This document shows positions 26,125 to 35,923 of a DNA stretch of 64,000 bases, piece by piece. The translations under genes were made by a program, and so were the position numbers. The stretch comes from Amycolatopsis jejuensis. GTDB lineage: Bacteria > Actinomycetota > Actinomycetes > Mycobacteriales > Pseudonocardiaceae. Numbering within the stretch: position 1 is the stretch's first letter; each line of letters begins with the position of its first letter. The notes below the pieces were generated by a model. It saw only the letters and a list, made by a program, of their open reading frames with translations. It was not told where the DNA came from and searched no databases. The stretch is from positions 8,925 through 72,924 of the forward strand of contig NZ_JNYZ01000044.1 of the NCBI RefSeq assembly GCF_000717335.1. Reading direction: 5' to 3'.

Positions 26125-27094
26125 TGCGCAGCTCCTTGTGGTGACAGGCGGCCTGGTGGCCGCTTTCGTCGGGGACGAGCTCGGGGAGCTGGTCGGCGCA
26201 CACCTGGGTGGCCTTCCAGCAGCGGGTGCGGAACCGGCAGCCGGACGGCGGCGCGGCCGGGCTCGGCAGGTCACCGGACAGCACGATCCGCGTCCGGGCG
26301 CGTTCGGCGCGCGGGTCCGGCACCGGGACGGCCGACAGCAACGCCTGCGTGTACGGGTGCTGCGGACGTTCGTACAGCTCGTCCGCGGCCGCCTGCTCGA
26401 CGATCCGGCCCAGGTACATCACGGCGACCTCGTCGCTGACGTGCCGTACCACCGCGAGGTCGTGCGCGATGAGCAGGTACGTGAGGCCCAGCTGGTCCTG
26501 CAGGCGTTCGAGCAGGTTGAGGATTCCGGCCTGGATGCTCACGTCGAGCGCGCTCACCGGTTCGTCGAGCACCAGCACGTCCGGTTCCGCGGCGAGTGCC
26601 CGCGCGATGCCGACCCGCTGGCGCTGGCCGCCGGAGAACTCGGTGGGGAACCGGTTCGCGTCGGCCGGGTCGAGACCCACCAGCTCCAGCAGCTCGGACA
26701 CGCGCCGCTCGCGGTTTCCCCGGTGCAGCCGGTGGATTTCGAGGGCTTCGCTGATGATCGCGCGGATCGTCATGCGCGGGTTGAGCGAGGCGTACGGGTC
26801 CTGGAACACCATCTGGATGCGGCGGCGCGCGGTGCGCAGGGCTTCCGGGGCGAGCGCGGTGAAATCCTCGCCGTCCAGCAGCACCGTGCCCGCGGTCGGT
26901 TCGATCAGCCGGACCAGGCAGCTCGCCAAAGTGCTTTTGCCGCAACCGGTTTCGCCGACCAGGCCGAGCGTGCGGCCGCGGTCGACGGTGAACCCGACCC
27001 CGGACACCGCGTGCACCGAACCGGTGCGGCGGCGCAGCAATCCGGTGCGGACCGGGTAGTCCTTCTCCAGGTCCCGGACGTCGAGTGCGGTCAT
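26114..27094 (-). CDS. Peptide ABC transporter ATP-binding protein (DppF type), locus B
   Basis: A 326-residue ABC ATPase. Walker A is GETGCGKST, with Thr in place of the common Ser. The Q-loop is [12 protein letters not shown], the signature is FSGGQRQR, Walker B is VLVLDEP and the switch segment is LIAHDLA. The cysteine-bearing C-terminal extension [14 protein letters not shown] is present. It overlaps the DppD stop by ATGA and the S9 peptidase start by 11 bp. Confidence 0.92.
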   Translation of the reverse strand: MTALDVRDLEKDYPVRTGLLRRRTGSVHAVSGVGFTVDRGRTLGLVGETGCGKSTLASCLVRLIEPTAGTVLLDGEDFTALAPEALRTARRRIQMVFQDPYASLNPRMTIRAIISEALEIHRLHRGNRERRVSELLELVGLDPADANRFPTEFSGGQRQRVGIARALAAEPDVLVLDEPVSALDVSIQAGILNLLERLQDQLGLTYLLIAHDLAVVRHVSDEVAVMYLGRIVEQAAADELYERPQHPYTQALLSAVPVPDPRAERARTRIVLSGDLPSPAAPPSGCRFRTRCWKATQVCADQLPELVPDESGHQAACHHKELRNVL

Positions 27095-28077
27095 GCGGGC
27101 GCCCCTTCCAGCTCGCCGAGCCGCAGGCAGGCCGCGGTGTGCGCGGTGCCGACCGGCGCGGGCTGCGGCACCGAGACGTCGCACCGCCCGGCCTGCGCAT
27201 GACTGCACCGCGGGTGGAACGCGCAGCCGGACGGCCGGTGCAGCGGGCTCGGCGGCTGACCCGGAATCCGGTACAGCTCACCGCTTTGCCGCCGGTCGAG
27301 CCGGGGGAGCGAAGCGAGCAGACCGTGCGTGTACGGATGCGCGGTCTCGTAGAACAGCGGCTCGACCGGGGCCTCCTCGACCTTCGATCCCGCGTACATC
27401 ACCAGCACCCGGTCGGCCACGCCCGCGACCACCCCGAGGTCGTGCGTGATCAGCAGGATCGCCGCCCGGGTGCGGTCCTGGATCCGCTCGATGACGTCCA
27501 TGATCTGCGCCTGCACGGTGACGTCGAGCGCGGTCGTCGGCTCGTCCGCGATCAGCAGCTCCGGTTCGTTCGCGATGCTCATCGCGATCATCACGCGCTG
27601 GCGCATCCCGCCGGACAGCTCGTGCGGGTACTGGCCCGCGCGGACCGCGGGCGACGGGATGCCGACGATGTCGAGCAGCTCCACCGCCCGTTCGCGCAGC
27701 CGGGCGCGGCCGGGACTGCGTTCGTGCACCCGGATGGCCTCGGCGATCTGGTCGCCGACGGTGTGCACCGGGTTGAGCGACGTGAGCGCGTCCTGGAAGA
27801 TCATCGCGATCCGGTTGCCGCGCAACGGCCGCAGCTGTGCTTCGGGCAGGCCGAGCAGCTCGTCGCCGTGGAACCGGATCGACCCGGTCACCCGGGCCTT
27901 GCGGGGCAGGATGCCGAGCACCGCCATCGACGTGATGCTCTTGCCGGAGCCGGATTCGCCGACGATACCCAGGGTTTCGCCGGGTTCGACGCCGAAGGAA
28001 AGGCCGGACACCGACGTGACGAGGCCGTCGTCGGTGGGGAACTGCACGGTGAGGTCGTCGACTTCGAGCAGGGTCAC
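27091..28077 (-). CDS. Peptide ABC transporter ATP-binding protein (DppD type), locus B
   Basis: A 328-residue ABC ATPase. Walker A is GESGSGKS, the signature is LSGGMRQR, Walker B is LLIADEP followed by TTALD, and the switch segment is LITHDLG. The C-terminal extension carries [15 protein letters not shown]. Its GTG start overlaps the DppC stop (GTGA) and its end overlaps DppF by ATGA, which shows a tightly coupled operon. Confidence 0.92.
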   Translation of the reverse strand: MTLLEVDDLTVQFPTDDGLVTSVSGLSFGVEPGETLGIVGESGSGKSITSMAVLGILPRKARVTGSIRFHGDELLGLPEAQLRPLRGNRIAMIFQDALTSLNPVHTVGDQIAEAIRVHERSPGRARLRERAVELLDIVGIPSPAVRAGQYPHELSGGMRQRVMIAMSIANEPELLIADEPTTALDVTVQAQIMDVIERIQDRTRAAILLITHDLGVVAGVADRVLVMYAGSKVEEAPVEPLFYETAHPYTHGLLASLPRLDRRQSGELYRIPGQPPSPLHRPSGCAFHPRCSHAQAGRCDVSVPQPAPVGTAHTAACLRLGELEGAPA

Positions 28078-28943
28078 GGCCGGGCTCCTCGGGGGTCGAG
28101 CGCGTCTCGCAGGCCGTCGCCCACGAAGTTGATGGCGATCGCGGTGAGCAGGATGAACAAACCGGGGAAGTACAGCAGGTACGACTTGTCGGTGCCGATC
28201 AGGCCGGACGCCTGGCTCAGCATGTTGCCCCAGCTCGTCTCGGGCGGCTGCACGCCGTAGCCGAGGAAGCTGAGCGTCGACTCGACGATCACCGCATTCG
28301 CCGCGCTGAGCGAAGCGTTCACGGCGATCACGCCGGTGAGGTTGGGCAGGATGTGCCGCACCACGATCCGCCGCCGGCGCGCGCCGAGCACCTTGGCCGC
28401 GGCGACGTATTCCTTCTCCCGCAAGGAAAGCACCTGCCCGCGTACCACCCGGGCGACGAACGTCCAGAAGAGCCCGGCCAGCACGAGCACGATGGTGACC
28501 GGCGACTTCCCGAAGCCCTGCAACGCCAGCGCCAGCACGACGATCGCCGGGACCACCAGGAACAGGTCCGTGACCCGCATGACGATCTCGTCGGCCGCGC
28601 CGCCGAAGTAGCCCGCGATCGCGCCGAGCGTCGCTCCGAGCACGGTGGCCAGCACCGCGACGGAAAGCCCGATCGCCAGTGAAATCCTTCCGGCGTAAAG
28701 GACTTCGCTGAGGTAATCGCGGCCGAGCTCGTCCGTGCCGAGCAAATGCGCACCCGACGGCGGGGTCGGGCCGAGCGCGAGGTCCTGCGCGTTGCGGGCG
28801 TACGGCGCGATCCAGTCCGCGCCGAAGCAGCACACCAGCAGTACCGCGAGGACAGCGAGCCCGGCTACGGCGAGCTGGTGCCGGAAGAAGCGCCGCCGCG
28901 CGAGCTGGAACTGGGTGCGCGGGGCCGGGGCGGTGGTGGTCAT
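28074..28943 (-). CDS. Peptide ABC transporter permease (DppC type), locus B
   Basis: A 289-residue permease with an N-terminal membrane segment, the [20 protein letters not shown] motif typical of DppC-type proteins, further membrane helices, and the EAA loop near [22 protein letters not shown]. It ends with [14 protein letters not shown]. It is intact, unlike its locus A counterpart. It overlaps both neighbours by four bases. Confidence 0.92.
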   Translation of the reverse strand: MTTTAPAPRTQFQLARRRFFRHQLAVAGLAVLAVLLVCCFGADWIAPYARNAQDLALGPTPPSGAHLLGTDELGRDYLSEVLYAGRISLAIGLSVAVLATVLGATLGAIAGYFGGAADEIVMRVTDLFLVVPAIVVLALALQGFGKSPVTIVLVLAGLFWTFVARVVRGQVLSLREKEYVAAAKVLGARRRRIVVRHILPNLTGVIAVNASLSAANAVIVESTLSFLGYGVQPPETSWGNMLSQASGLIGTDKSYLLYFPGLFILLTAIAINFVGDGLRDALDPRGARP

Positions 28944-29905
28944 CGGAGCCTCACCCGGGGATCGAGCAGTGCGTAGGACACGTCGGCAAGGAGGTTGAAC
29001 ACGATCACTGCCGCGGCGACGACGAGCATCCACGGAATGAGCACGAAGACGTCACCCGACACCAGCGAGTCGAGGAACAGCCTGCCCATGCCCCGGATCG
29101 CGAAGATCTGCTCGGTGACCACGAGCCCGCCGAAGAGGATGCCCGCGTCGACCGCGGCGATCGAGACGAACGGCCCGAGTGCGGTCCGCAGTGCGTGCCG
29201 GGTGATCACCTGCCACCGCGGCACGCCCTTCGCCCGTGCGGTGCGGACGTAGTCGCTGGCCAGGGTTTCCAGCATGGTCGCCCGGGTGTACCGGCTCCAG
29301 CTCGCGACCAGCCCGACGGTGAGCGTGAGCACCGGCAGCACGAGGTGGCGCACGTAGTCGCCGAACCCGCCACCGGACGCCGAATGCAGGCCCACGAAGT
29401 ACAGCGGCGGGTCCGCCGTGCCGAACTGCTGCTGCGGCCATGCCGCCAGCACCTGGATCAGGATCAGGCCCAGCCAGAACGGCGGCATCGCGATCCCGAC
29501 GTACGACAGCCCGGTGAGCGCGAAATCGCCCACCGAGTACTGCCGCACCGCGGAGTAGACGCCCACCGCCAGCGCCACCAGCGACGCGAACAGCGCACCC
29601 CAGAAGAGCAGCTGCAGCGTGGTGCCCAGCGCCGGGAAGATCAGGTCCCGCACCGGGCCGCCGGTCCGGGAGCTGGTTCCCCAGTCACCGGTGACGAACT
29701 CCTTGAGCCACAACCAGTACTGCACCGGGACCGGCCGGTCGAGCCCGAGCCGCGCGGTCTCCCGCGCGAGCACCGTCGGGTCCGGGACGAACCGCAGCTT
29801 CGCGAGCGGGTCGAACGCGGTCCGCACGCCCCAGAAGAGCAGGAACGACGCGACCAGCACGACCGGCACCGAATACCCGAAGCGCCGCAGCACATACGTG
29901 AGCAT
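28940..29905 (-). CDS. Peptide ABC transporter permease (DppB type), locus B
   Basis: A 321-residue permease with about six membrane helices. It starts with [20 protein letters not shown] and contains the [23 protein letters not shown] loop and a terminal [10 protein letters not shown]. It forms the channel with the DppC-type protein. The start lies 19 bp after the binding-protein stop. Confidence 0.92.
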   Translation of the reverse strand: MLTYVLRRFGYSVPVVLVASFLLFWGVRTAFDPLAKLRFVPDPTVLARETARLGLDRPVPVQYWLWLKEFVTGDWGTSSRTGGPVRDLIFPALGTTLQLLFWGALFASLVALAVGVYSAVRQYSVGDFALTGLSYVGIAMPPFWLGLILIQVLAAWPQQQFGTADPPLYFVGLHSASGGGFGDYVRHLVLPVLTLTVGLVASWSRYTRATMLETLASDYVRTARAKGVPRWQVITRHALRTALGPFVSIAAVDAGILFGGLVVTEQIFAIRGMGRLFLDSLVSGDVFVLIPWMLVVAAAVIVFNLLADVSYALLDPRVRLR

Positions 29906-29924
29906 CTGATCTCCCCGGTCCGGG

Positions 29925-31634
29925 TCAGGCGGCCGCGAGGCCCCACTGCGCGAGGTTCCACCACGGCCCGCTGCTCGGGTTGATGGCCAGCGGCCCGCCG
30001 ATCTTGCGGTTCCACAGCAGGATGTTCGGGACCGCGTCGAGCGGCAGCGAGGAGGCCTCCCGCGCGAGCAGGCTGTCGACCTTCTTAGCCAGCTCGATGC
30101 GCGCCTTCTCGTCCAGGTTGGTGCCGAAGTCGGCCAGCGCCGAGTCGAGGTCGGGGAACCCGATCCGGGCGAAGTTCAGTCCCGAGTTCCCGTTGGCCGC
30201 CGACGGGATGGCCGGGGTGCCGAACGACGTGTCGAGCCGCGGCTGCGGGAACGTGTCCACCAGTGCCCACAGGCCCAGCTGGAACGTGCCCTGCGAGGTG
30301 ACCTTGCCGAACAGCTCGGCCGCGGTGGTGTTCGCGATGGTCAGCTCGAACCCGGCGGTTTTGAGCTGCTGCTGCAGGATCTGCTCGGTGAGCTCCCGGC
30401 GCTTGTTGCCCGCGACCGACGCGACGCTGAACGAGGCGCGCTTGCCGTCCTTGACCCAGATGCCGTCCGGGCCCTTGGCCCAGCCCGCGCCCTGCATCAG
30501 GCTGGTGACCTTGCCGAGGTCGAGCGTGTAGCGGCTGAAGTCGTTTCCGCTGTACTGGCGCATCATCGGGGTGATGAAGCTCTGTGCCGGCTCGGTGACG
30601 CCGAGCGACCCGTAGAGCCGCGTGACGATCGCCTTGCGGTCGACGGCGTACGACACCGCCTGCCGGAACGGCGCGGAGTCGAACGGGAACTTGCCGTTGT
30701 TCATCCAGAGCGCTTCGAGGTTGCCCGACGTCGGGTCGATCTGCGACCCGGCGTTCTGCAGGCCGTTGCGGATCTGGTCGGCCGAATCGAGCTGCGGGGT
30801 CGGGTACAGGGCGTCGAGCTGGCCGCTCTTGAACGCCTGGTACGCGGCGGCGGTGTCGGCGGTGAACTGGAAGGTGACCTTGTCCAGCTTGGGTTTCTCG
30901 CCCCAGTAGTTCGGGTTCGGCACGAGCGTGACCGACGCGCCGCGCTTCCAGGACTCGATCTTCCACGGGCCGCCGCTGAAGCTGTAGCCGTCCTTCATCT
31001 CCGCGTTGCGGTCCTTGCCCTCCAGCAGGTGGCTGGGCAGGAACCCGGACGTGTCGCTGAACAGCGCCTTCCAGTTCGCGTACGGCTTCGAGAAGGTGAT
31101 CACCGCGGTCTTGGGGCCGGGGGTGTCGACCGATTCGATGCGGTCGTAACCGGCCTTGACGAGCACGTCCTTGCCGTCGCGGATCTGCAGCGCGGTGTAC
31201 TTCAGGTCGGCCGAGGAGATCGGCACCTTGTCCGACCACACCGCGGCCGGGCTGATCTGGTACGTGACCTTCTGCTTGCCGCCGTCCATGCTGACCGTGG
31301 GTTCGCCCGCCATCACCTCCGACGGGACCGGAGCCCAGGCATCGCCCGACTTCCGCGGGACGAACACTCTCGGCAGGGTCGGCACATCCATCAGGTAGGT
31401 GCCCCAGACGGCCCCGGAACACGTGGCGATCCAGTCCGCGCAATCGGGTTCCTGCTCGGCCCCGACGACGATCGCACCGCCTTGCCGGACCGGCACCGCG
31501 GCGGAGCTCGTCGCCGCGCTGTTCCGGGTGCCGCCGCTCGTGCAGGCGGACAGCAGGGCGGCGGCGGTGGCCACTGCGGTGGCGAGGGCGAACCCGGTGC
31601 GGCGCCGGGCGATCCGGGTGATCCGAATGGTCAT
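29925..31634 (-). CDS. ABC transporter substrate-binding lipoprotein, peptide family, locus B
   Basis: A 569-residue SBP_bac_5 protein and first gene of the locus B transporter operon. The signal ends in LLSAC (Cys at about residue 31), a good lipobox. The mature N-terminus has CADWIATC, a cysteine pair that may form a disulfide. Family landmarks are YWGEKP and RQAVSYAVDRKAI. The ATG follows GGAAGG. Upstream, TATAAA with an overlapping AGTCAG-N5-CTGACT palindrome suggests repression by the divergent TetR protein. Confidence 0.9.
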   Translation of the reverse strand: MTIRITRIARRRTGFALATAVATAAALLSACTSGGTRNSAATSSAAVPVRQGGAIVVGAEQEPDCADWIATCSGAVWGTYLMDVPTLPRVFVPRKSGDAWAPVPSEVMAGEPTVSMDGGKQKVTYQISPAAVWSDKVPISSADLKYTALQIRDGKDVLVKAGYDRIESVDTPGPKTAVITFSKPYANWKALFSDTSGFLPSHLLEGKDRNAEMKDGYSFSGGPWKIESWKRGASVTLVPNPNYWGEKPKLDKVTFQFTADTAAAYQAFKSGQLDALYPTPQLDSADQIRNGLQNAGSQIDPTSGNLEALWMNNGKFPFDSAPFRQAVSYAVDRKAIVTRLYGSLGVTEPAQSFITPMMRQYSGNDFSRYTLDLGKVTSLMQGAGWAKGPDGIWVKDGKRASFSVASVAGNKRRELTEQILQQQLKTAGFELTIANTTAAELFGKVTSQGTFQLGLWALVDTFPQPRLDTSFGTPAIPSAANGNSGLNFARIGFPDLDSALADFGTNLDEKARIELAKKVDSLLAREASSLPLDAVPNILLWNRKIGGPLAINPSSGPWWNLAQWGLAAA

Positions 31635-31718
31635 CGGTGACCTTCCTTGGTCGGCCCCCTGCGGAGATGGGACGAACTGTAAGACCGGGTCAGAGCCCGC
31701 GCAAGGGGTATGGGCAGG

Positions 31719-31724
31719 TTTATA
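31719..31724 (-). promoter_or_regulatory. Candidate -10 element of the locus B operon
   Basis: TATAAA on the minus strand, an unusually AT-rich hexamer here, about 78 bp upstream of the binding-protein start after allowing for the transcription start. No clear -35 lies at 17-18 bp. It abuts the palindrome at 31724-31740. Confidence 0.4.
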
Positions 31725-31740
31725 GTCAGTTACGCTGACT
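31724..31740. promoter_or_regulatory. Probable TetR operator of locus B
   Basis: AGTCAG-TTACG-CTGACT is a perfect 6-bp inverted repeat with a 5-bp centre. It touches the candidate -10 of the binding-protein gene, in the divergent gap with the TetR gene at 31869. Confidence 0.6.
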
Positions 31741-31746
31741 GGCGTC

Positions 31747-31796
31747 GTGGTGACCGGTCCGGTGGCAGGTGCGACAATGCGTGGCGACCGGTCCGG
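31747..31796. repeat. 16-bp direct repeat in the locus B control region
   Basis: GTGGTGACCGGTCCGG (31747-31762) and GTGGCGACCGGTCCGG (31781-31796) differ at one base and start 34 bp apart. Both contain the palindromic core ACCGGT, so they could be additional regulator sites. Confidence 0.55.
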
Positions 31797-31810
31797 ACAC
31801 TTCGGGCAGT

Positions 31811-31846
31811 GGTTTCGGGCACGGTTTCAAACACGGTTTCGGGCAG
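31811..31846. repeat. Three 12-bp direct repeats before the TetR gene
   Basis: GGTTTC recurs at 31811, 31823 and 31835, each heading a 12-bp unit of the form GGTTTC-N3-CA-S. They lie in the presumed leader of the TetR gene at 31869 and could be regulator contacts or part of the promoter. Confidence 0.6.
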
Positions 31847-31868
31847 GTTCACGCAGGGAAGGAGCCGG

Positions 31869-32639
31869 ATGGCTGGCGCAGGGCAGCACAAGCCGCGGCC
31901 GAAGGCCGGGGCACCGCGGGCACGCCGTCCCCGGGACAGCCTCAGCCGGGAGGCGATCGTCGGGGCCGCGGAGAAGATCGTGCTCCGCGACGGGCTCGCC
32001 GGGCTCACGTTCCAGGCGATCGGCGACGAGCTCGGTGCCCATCCCACGTCGATGTACCGGCATTTCCGGGACAAGGACGACCTCCTGCTCGAACTGGTCG
32101 ACAGCCTGCGGGCGAGGTCCTACGGCGGCACGCTGACCGCCACCGACGACTGGCGCGAGGACGTCCGCAAGTTCGCGCAGCTGGTGCGCGAGCACTACGT
32201 GCGGTACGCGCCCTTGGCGCAGGACATGGTCATGCGCACCACCCGCCGCCCGGTCGAGTTCTCGAACGTCGAGTTCAACCTGGATGCCTTGCGCCGCGCG
32301 GGTCTCGAGGACGCGGAAGCCGTCGTCGTCCTGCGGGCGCTGGGCAACTTCATCCGATCGGTGGCGAGTCTCGAGGCCGCGTTCCTGACGCTCGAGCCGG
32401 AGGTCCGCAAACGCGACGAGCTCGCCTGGCAGGTCGAGTACCGGCAGCTGGACCCCGAGCAGTACCCGGCGATCGCCCGGTGCTCGGACCTGTTGCTGAG
32501 CCTGGGTTCCCCGGTCGCGTTCGACACCGGGCTGGAGATGATGCTCGACGCGATCGAGCTGCGCGCGGCGAAGTCACGAGCGCGCCGTGGTGAGGGCGTC
32601 GAGCATGCCGGCGACGAGGATCCCGCGGGCGGCGAGTGA
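31869..32639 (+). CDS. TetR family regulator of locus B
   Basis: A 256-residue TetR regulator. A basic N-terminal tail precedes the HTH at about residues 24-70 (IGDELGAHPTSMYRHFRDKDDL), and the C-terminal domain resembles the TetR_C tetracycline-type group. The ATG follows GGAAGGAGCC. It is divergent from the locus B transporter across a 234-bp gap rich in candidate sites, which makes it the likely local repressor. Its last 66 bp overlap, tail to tail, the 3' end of the M20 gene on the other strand. Confidence 0.87.
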   Translation: MAGAGQHKPRPKAGAPRARRPRDSLSREAIVGAAEKIVLRDGLAGLTFQAIGDELGAHPTSMYRHFRDKDDLLLELVDSLRARSYGGTLTATDDWREDVRKFAQLVREHYVRYAPLAQDMVMRTTRRPVEFSNVEFNLDALRRAGLEDAEAVVVLRALGNFIRSVASLEAAFLTLEPEVRKRDELAWQVEYRQLDPEQYPAIARCSDLLLSLGSPVAFDTGLEMMLDAIELRAAKSRARRGEGVEHAGDEDPAGGE

Positions 32640-33677
32640 ATCGAGGTCGGTCCATTCGTGCCGGGCGTGCGGTCCGCCGCCGTCCGGCCCGAGCCCGTCG
32701 AGCGTCGGAACCCCCAGTGCGGCAGTGAAGTTCGCGTCGGACCCGCCGCCGACGGCGGCCTCCTCGACGGCGCTGAGGCCTTCCGCCTCGGCGACGCGGC
32801 GAGCAAGAGCCAGCAGGTCACGCGAGGACGCCGGTTCCAGCGGCAGCCGGTTGATTTCGCCGGACACGCGGACCGACGCGCCGTCGAGGTGCGCGGTCAG
32901 CTCGCCGAGCTGCCGGTGAACCCGTTCCAGCTCCGCCTTTTCCCACGCCCGCACGTCGACGCGCAGGGATGCCGCGGCCGGGACGGTGTTGGTGGTGGTA
33001 CCCGCGGTGGCTTTCGTGGGGGTGACCGTGGTGCCCTTCGCGGAATCGCCGAGCCGGTCGAGAACCAGGGCCTGGTGGGCGAGTTCGATCATCGCGTTGA
33101 TCCCCTCTGCCGGGGCCATCCCGGCGTGCGCGGCGCGGCCGGCGACGTCCACCGTGTAGAAAGCGCCTCCCTTGCGGGCGGTTTTGACGGCGCCGTCGAA
33201 GCTGGCCTCGAACACGAGGACGGCGGCCGCGCCGGCGGCGGTCTTCTCGATCAGCGCCCGCGACGTCGGCGAGCCGATCTCTTCGTCGCCGGTGATCAGC
33301 AGTCCGACCCGGCTCGGATCGCGCGCGAGCTCGACCGCGTCGAACGCTTCGACCAGACCGGCTTTCATGTCGAACACCCCCGGCCCGGTCGCGCGGTTCC
33401 CGTTCACCTCGAACGGCCAGCCGGCCAGGGTGCCGAGCGGCCACACGGTGTCCACGTGCCCGAGCAGCAGCACCGCGGGTTCGCGCTCGGGCCGCCACAG
33501 CAGGTGCGAAGTGCCGTCGACGGTCACGATTTCGCCCGGCCTGCCGAACACCGGGGCACCCCACGAGCGCAGCAGCTCGTGCGCGCGCCGGAGCCCTTCC
33601 GCATGGCCGGACGGCGTTTCGATCGACACCAGCTCGCCGAGGCGGGCCCGGGTCCGGTCCTGGTCGATGCGGCGCAT
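32574..33677 (-). CDS. M20 family peptidase, carboxypeptidase G2-like
   Basis: A 367-residue M20 metallopeptidase of the CPG2 type, which releases a C-terminal glutamate or similar residue from N-acyl or peptide substrates. The catalytic residues are all visible: LLLGHVDTVWP, GPGVFDMKAG, TGDEEIGSP, a glutamate in LVFEASFDG, and the late histidine in PHARHEWT. No signal peptide is present, so it is cytosolic. ATG 33677 follows GAGGAGG. It has its own promoter (33715-33743), so it can be expressed apart from the PLP-enzyme gene upstream. Confidence 0.9.
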   Translation of the reverse strand: MRRIDQDRTRARLGELVSIETPSGHAEGLRRAHELLRSWGAPVFGRPGEIVTVDGTSHLLWRPEREPAVLLLGHVDTVWPLGTLAGWPFEVNGNRATGPGVFDMKAGLVEAFDAVELARDPSRVGLLITGDEEIGSPTSRALIEKTAAGAAAVLVFEASFDGAVKTARKGGAFYTVDVAGRAAHAGMAPAEGINAMIELAHQALVLDRLGDSAKGTTVTPTKATAGTTTNTVPAAASLRVDVRAWEKAELERVHRQLGELTAHLDGASVRVSGEINRLPLEPASSRDLLALARRVAEAEGLSAVEEAAVGGGSDANFTAALGVPTLDGLGPDGGGPHARHEWTDLDSLAARGILVAGMLDALTTARS

Positions 33678-33714
33678 ACGAGTCCTCCTCGGTCGGCACG
33701 AACGGGTACCCGGT

Positions 33715-33743
33715 ACGCTAAGCAATGCCATTGACTATGGCAA
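33715..33743 (-). promoter_or_regulatory. Promoter and palindrome of the M20 (CPG2-like) gene
   Basis: On the minus strand TTGCCA (33743-33738) and TAGCGT (33720-33715) are spaced by 17 bp. The inverted repeat TGCCAT-TGACT-ATGGCA (33726-33742) covers the -35 and spacer, a position suitable for an operator. The cognate regulator is not identifiable from position alone. Confidence 0.55.
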
Positions 33744-33786
33744 GGGCCATCTCGTTGACTAGAGTTCGGCCGGTGCGGCGAAGCGA

Positions 33787-34908
33787 TCATCGTCCGCACC
33801 CGGCCGGGGTGGCCCCGCCGAGGGTCTTCAAGCCGGTGCCGGTGATCACGACCAGCGCCGATCCCGTTGCGGTACCTCGGGTACGGGCCTTCTGCAGGCC
33901 CGCCAGCGCGGCGCCGGAGGTCGGCTCCGCAAAGATTCCCTGAAGGGCAAGGCGGCGGGTGGCCGCGGTGATCCCGGCGTCGCCGACCGTCACGCACGCG
34001 CCGTTGCTCTCGCGGATCGCCGCGAGCACTTCGGCGCCGCGGACCGGTGCGGGCACGGCGATTCCCTCCGCGACGGAGACCGGCCGGCTCACCGGTACTG
34101 CCGGCACGTCCGGTGCACCCGTCCGCCACGCGTCGGCGATCGGGGCGCAGCTTTCCGCTTGCACGGCCAGCAATCGGGGCAGTTCGGCCAGATGCCCGGC
34201 CTCCGCCAGCATCTTCATCCCGCGATGCACGCCGAGCAGCAGCGTGCCGGCGCCGACCGGCAGGACGATCCACTGGGGAGCCCGTCCGCCGGACCGCGCG
34301 ACGATCTCCGGCGCCGTGGTCGTGAGCCCGGCCAGAAAGTACGGACTCCAGTTGTGGCCGAGGTAGGTGGCATCGAGTTCCGCGGCGACGGTCGCCGCCG
34401 TGCCCCGGTCGCGGCTCAGGACGATTTCGGCGCCGAAAGCCGAGATCTGCGCGCGTTTGCCCGCCGAGGTGGCGGCAGGTACGACGATGGTGGCCTTGAT
34501 TCCCGCCGCCGCGCAGTACGCCGCGACCGACGCACCCGCGTTTCCCGAGCTGTCCTCGACCAGGCTGCGGACGCCCCATTCCTTGGCCTTCGACACCAGC
34601 ACCGAGACGCCACGATCCTTGTACGAACCGGTCGGGGACAGCTGCTGCAGGTGATAGGAGACCCCCTCCAGCACCGGGTCGGGCACGATCGGCGCGGACT
34701 GTTCGCCCAAGGACACGATGGTGCGCGCGTCGTGCAGACCGGTCATCGAAGGGTATTGCCAGACGCCGCTGCGCCGGTCGTCGGCGGGACCGGGCAGGAG
34801 CCCGGAGACCTCCAGCGGGCCGCCGCAGCGGAGGCAGTGCCAGATCGGTTCGCGGTCGGAATGCTCGCTGCCGCAACGGGTGCAGCGCAGGAAGGGGCCG
34901 GCTGCCAT
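33787..34908 (-). CDS. Threonine synthase-like PLP-dependent enzyme
   Basis: A 373-residue fold-type II PLP enzyme. The N-terminus has a zinc-ribbon-like pair (CTRCGSE and CLRCGG, residues 9-29), as in one class of threonine synthases. PLP lysine is in SPTGSYKDRG near residue 98, the phosphate-binding loop is SSGNAGAS, and the TGTGLK segment lies near the C-terminus. Housekeeping threonine synthase is possible, but the setting (6 bp downstream of a dehalogenase gene, no hom or thrB) points to a catabolic beta- or gamma-replacement or elimination on an amino-acid substrate. Confidence 0.82.
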   Translation of the reverse strand: MAAGPFLRCTRCGSEHSDREPIWHCLRCGGPLEVSGLLPGPADDRRSGVWQYPSMTGLHDARTIVSLGEQSAPIVPDPVLEGVSYHLQQLSPTGSYKDRGVSVLVSKAKEWGVRSLVEDSSGNAGASVAAYCAAAGIKATIVVPAATSAGKRAQISAFGAEIVLSRDRGTAATVAAELDATYLGHNWSPYFLAGLTTTAPEIVARSGGRAPQWIVLPVGAGTLLLGVHRGMKMLAEAGHLAELPRLLAVQAESCAPIADAWRTGAPDVPAVPVSRPVSVAEGIAVPAPVRGAEVLAAIRESNGACVTVGDAGITAATRRLALQGIFAEPTSGAALAGLQKARTRGTATGSALVVITGTGLKTLGGATPAGCGR

Positions 34909-34914
34909 CGCCGG

Positions 34915-35823
34915 TCAGTCCCCGAAACACCGGTCGACGAACGGCTCGAGTTCGGCCAGCACCTCCGCGGGGCGCTCTTCGGGGAGATAGTGGCCGCTGC
35001 CGGTGATCTCGGCGCCGACCAGCTGCTCGCAGCGAGCCGCCCAGATGTCCATCGCGGGCTGGCCGTGCAGGTTTCCGAGCTCCCCCCAGAGGATTTGCGT
35101 CGGAACTTCGATCTTCGTCCCGGCCCGCAGCTCTTCGAGGTAGCGGGGGACGTCGACGTCGAACGCCGCGCGGTAGTCGTTGAGAAAACCGGAAACCGCT
35201 CCCGGGCTCTTGATCGTTTCGACGTAGTGGTCGTAGGTGCCGTCGCTGCGCAGGACGTCGCTGAAACCGGGGGTGCGCTCGTAGAAGTAGCGCACGTATT
35301 CCTCCTCGTGCCCGCGCAGCAACGTCTCGGCGAGCCCGCGCTTGGCGAGGTGGAACAGCTGGTCCCAGTGGTGCGACGCGGCGGTCCGGGCGGTGAGCCC
35401 GGTGTAGATGTACTCGGTCGGCAGGATGTCCATCAGCACGAGCCCCCGCAGCCGCTCGGCATGATCGAGCGCGAACCGGCGGCACACGCGGGCCCCGCGG
35501 TCGTGGCCGATGAGCACGAACTCGTCCAGGCCGAGCCGGTCGGCCAGCTCGCGGAGGTCCTGTGCTTGCGTGCGCTTGTCCATGTGCTCGACGCCGGGCT
35601 TGCCGGTCTCGCCGTACCCGCGCACGTCGGGCGCGACGACGTAGTACGACTCGAGCAGGCGGGGCAGCACCTTCCGCCACATCCGCCACGTCTCGAACAG
35701 CCCGTGGACGAGGACCAGCGGACGGCCGTTCCCGGACCCGCCGTGCACGTAGTGCATCCGGATGCCGTTGACCTCGGCGTACTCGTGCTTGACCGGGATT
35801 TCCGCGATGGGGTCGACGCTCAT
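34915..35823 (-). CDS. Haloacetate (fluoroacetate) dehalogenase-like alpha/beta hydrolase
   Basis: A 302-residue alpha/beta hydrolase with an aspartate nucleophile. The full set known from the fluoroacetate dehalogenase RPA1163 is present at matching spacing: Asp108 nucleophile in GHDRGAR, Arg109 and Arg112 for the carboxylate, Asp132, His278, and the halide pocket His152, Trp153 and Tyr217. This enzyme type hydrolyses 2-haloacids such as fluoroacetate to 2-hydroxyacids without cofactor. ATG 35823 follows AAGGAGC. It is divergent from a LysR gene and coupled to the PLP-enzyme gene. Without assay, epoxide hydrolase activity cannot be excluded. Confidence 0.83.
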   Translation of the reverse strand: MSVDPIAEIPVKHEYAEVNGIRMHYVHGGSGNGRPLVLVHGLFETWRMWRKVLPRLLESYYVVAPDVRGYGETGKPGVEHMDKRTQAQDLRELADRLGLDEFVLIGHDRGARVCRRFALDHAERLRGLVLMDILPTEYIYTGLTARTAASHHWDQLFHLAKRGLAETLLRGHEEEYVRYFYERTPGFSDVLRSDGTYDHYVETIKSPGAVSGFLNDYRAAFDVDVPRYLEELRAGTKIEVPTQILWGELGNLHGQPAMDIWAARCEQLVGAEITGSGHYLPEERPAEVLAELEPFVDRCFGD

Positions 35824-35923
35824 GCCGCTCCTTGTCTCGGGTACCGGACAAGCCTGCGCCAGCAGCAATCGATAAGAAAAATACCGGTTTCCGATCTGCC
35901 TCATAAGGTGACACGATCAGCGG
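35824..35923. promoter_or_regulatory. Divergent control region, dehalogenase and LysR genes
   Basis: This 100-bp gap contains the only AT-rich island nearby (about 35867-35885) and two copies of ATAAG about 30 bp apart. LysR proteins usually bind such divergent gaps. I see no unambiguous T-N11-A palindrome or promoter pair. Confidence 0.35.
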
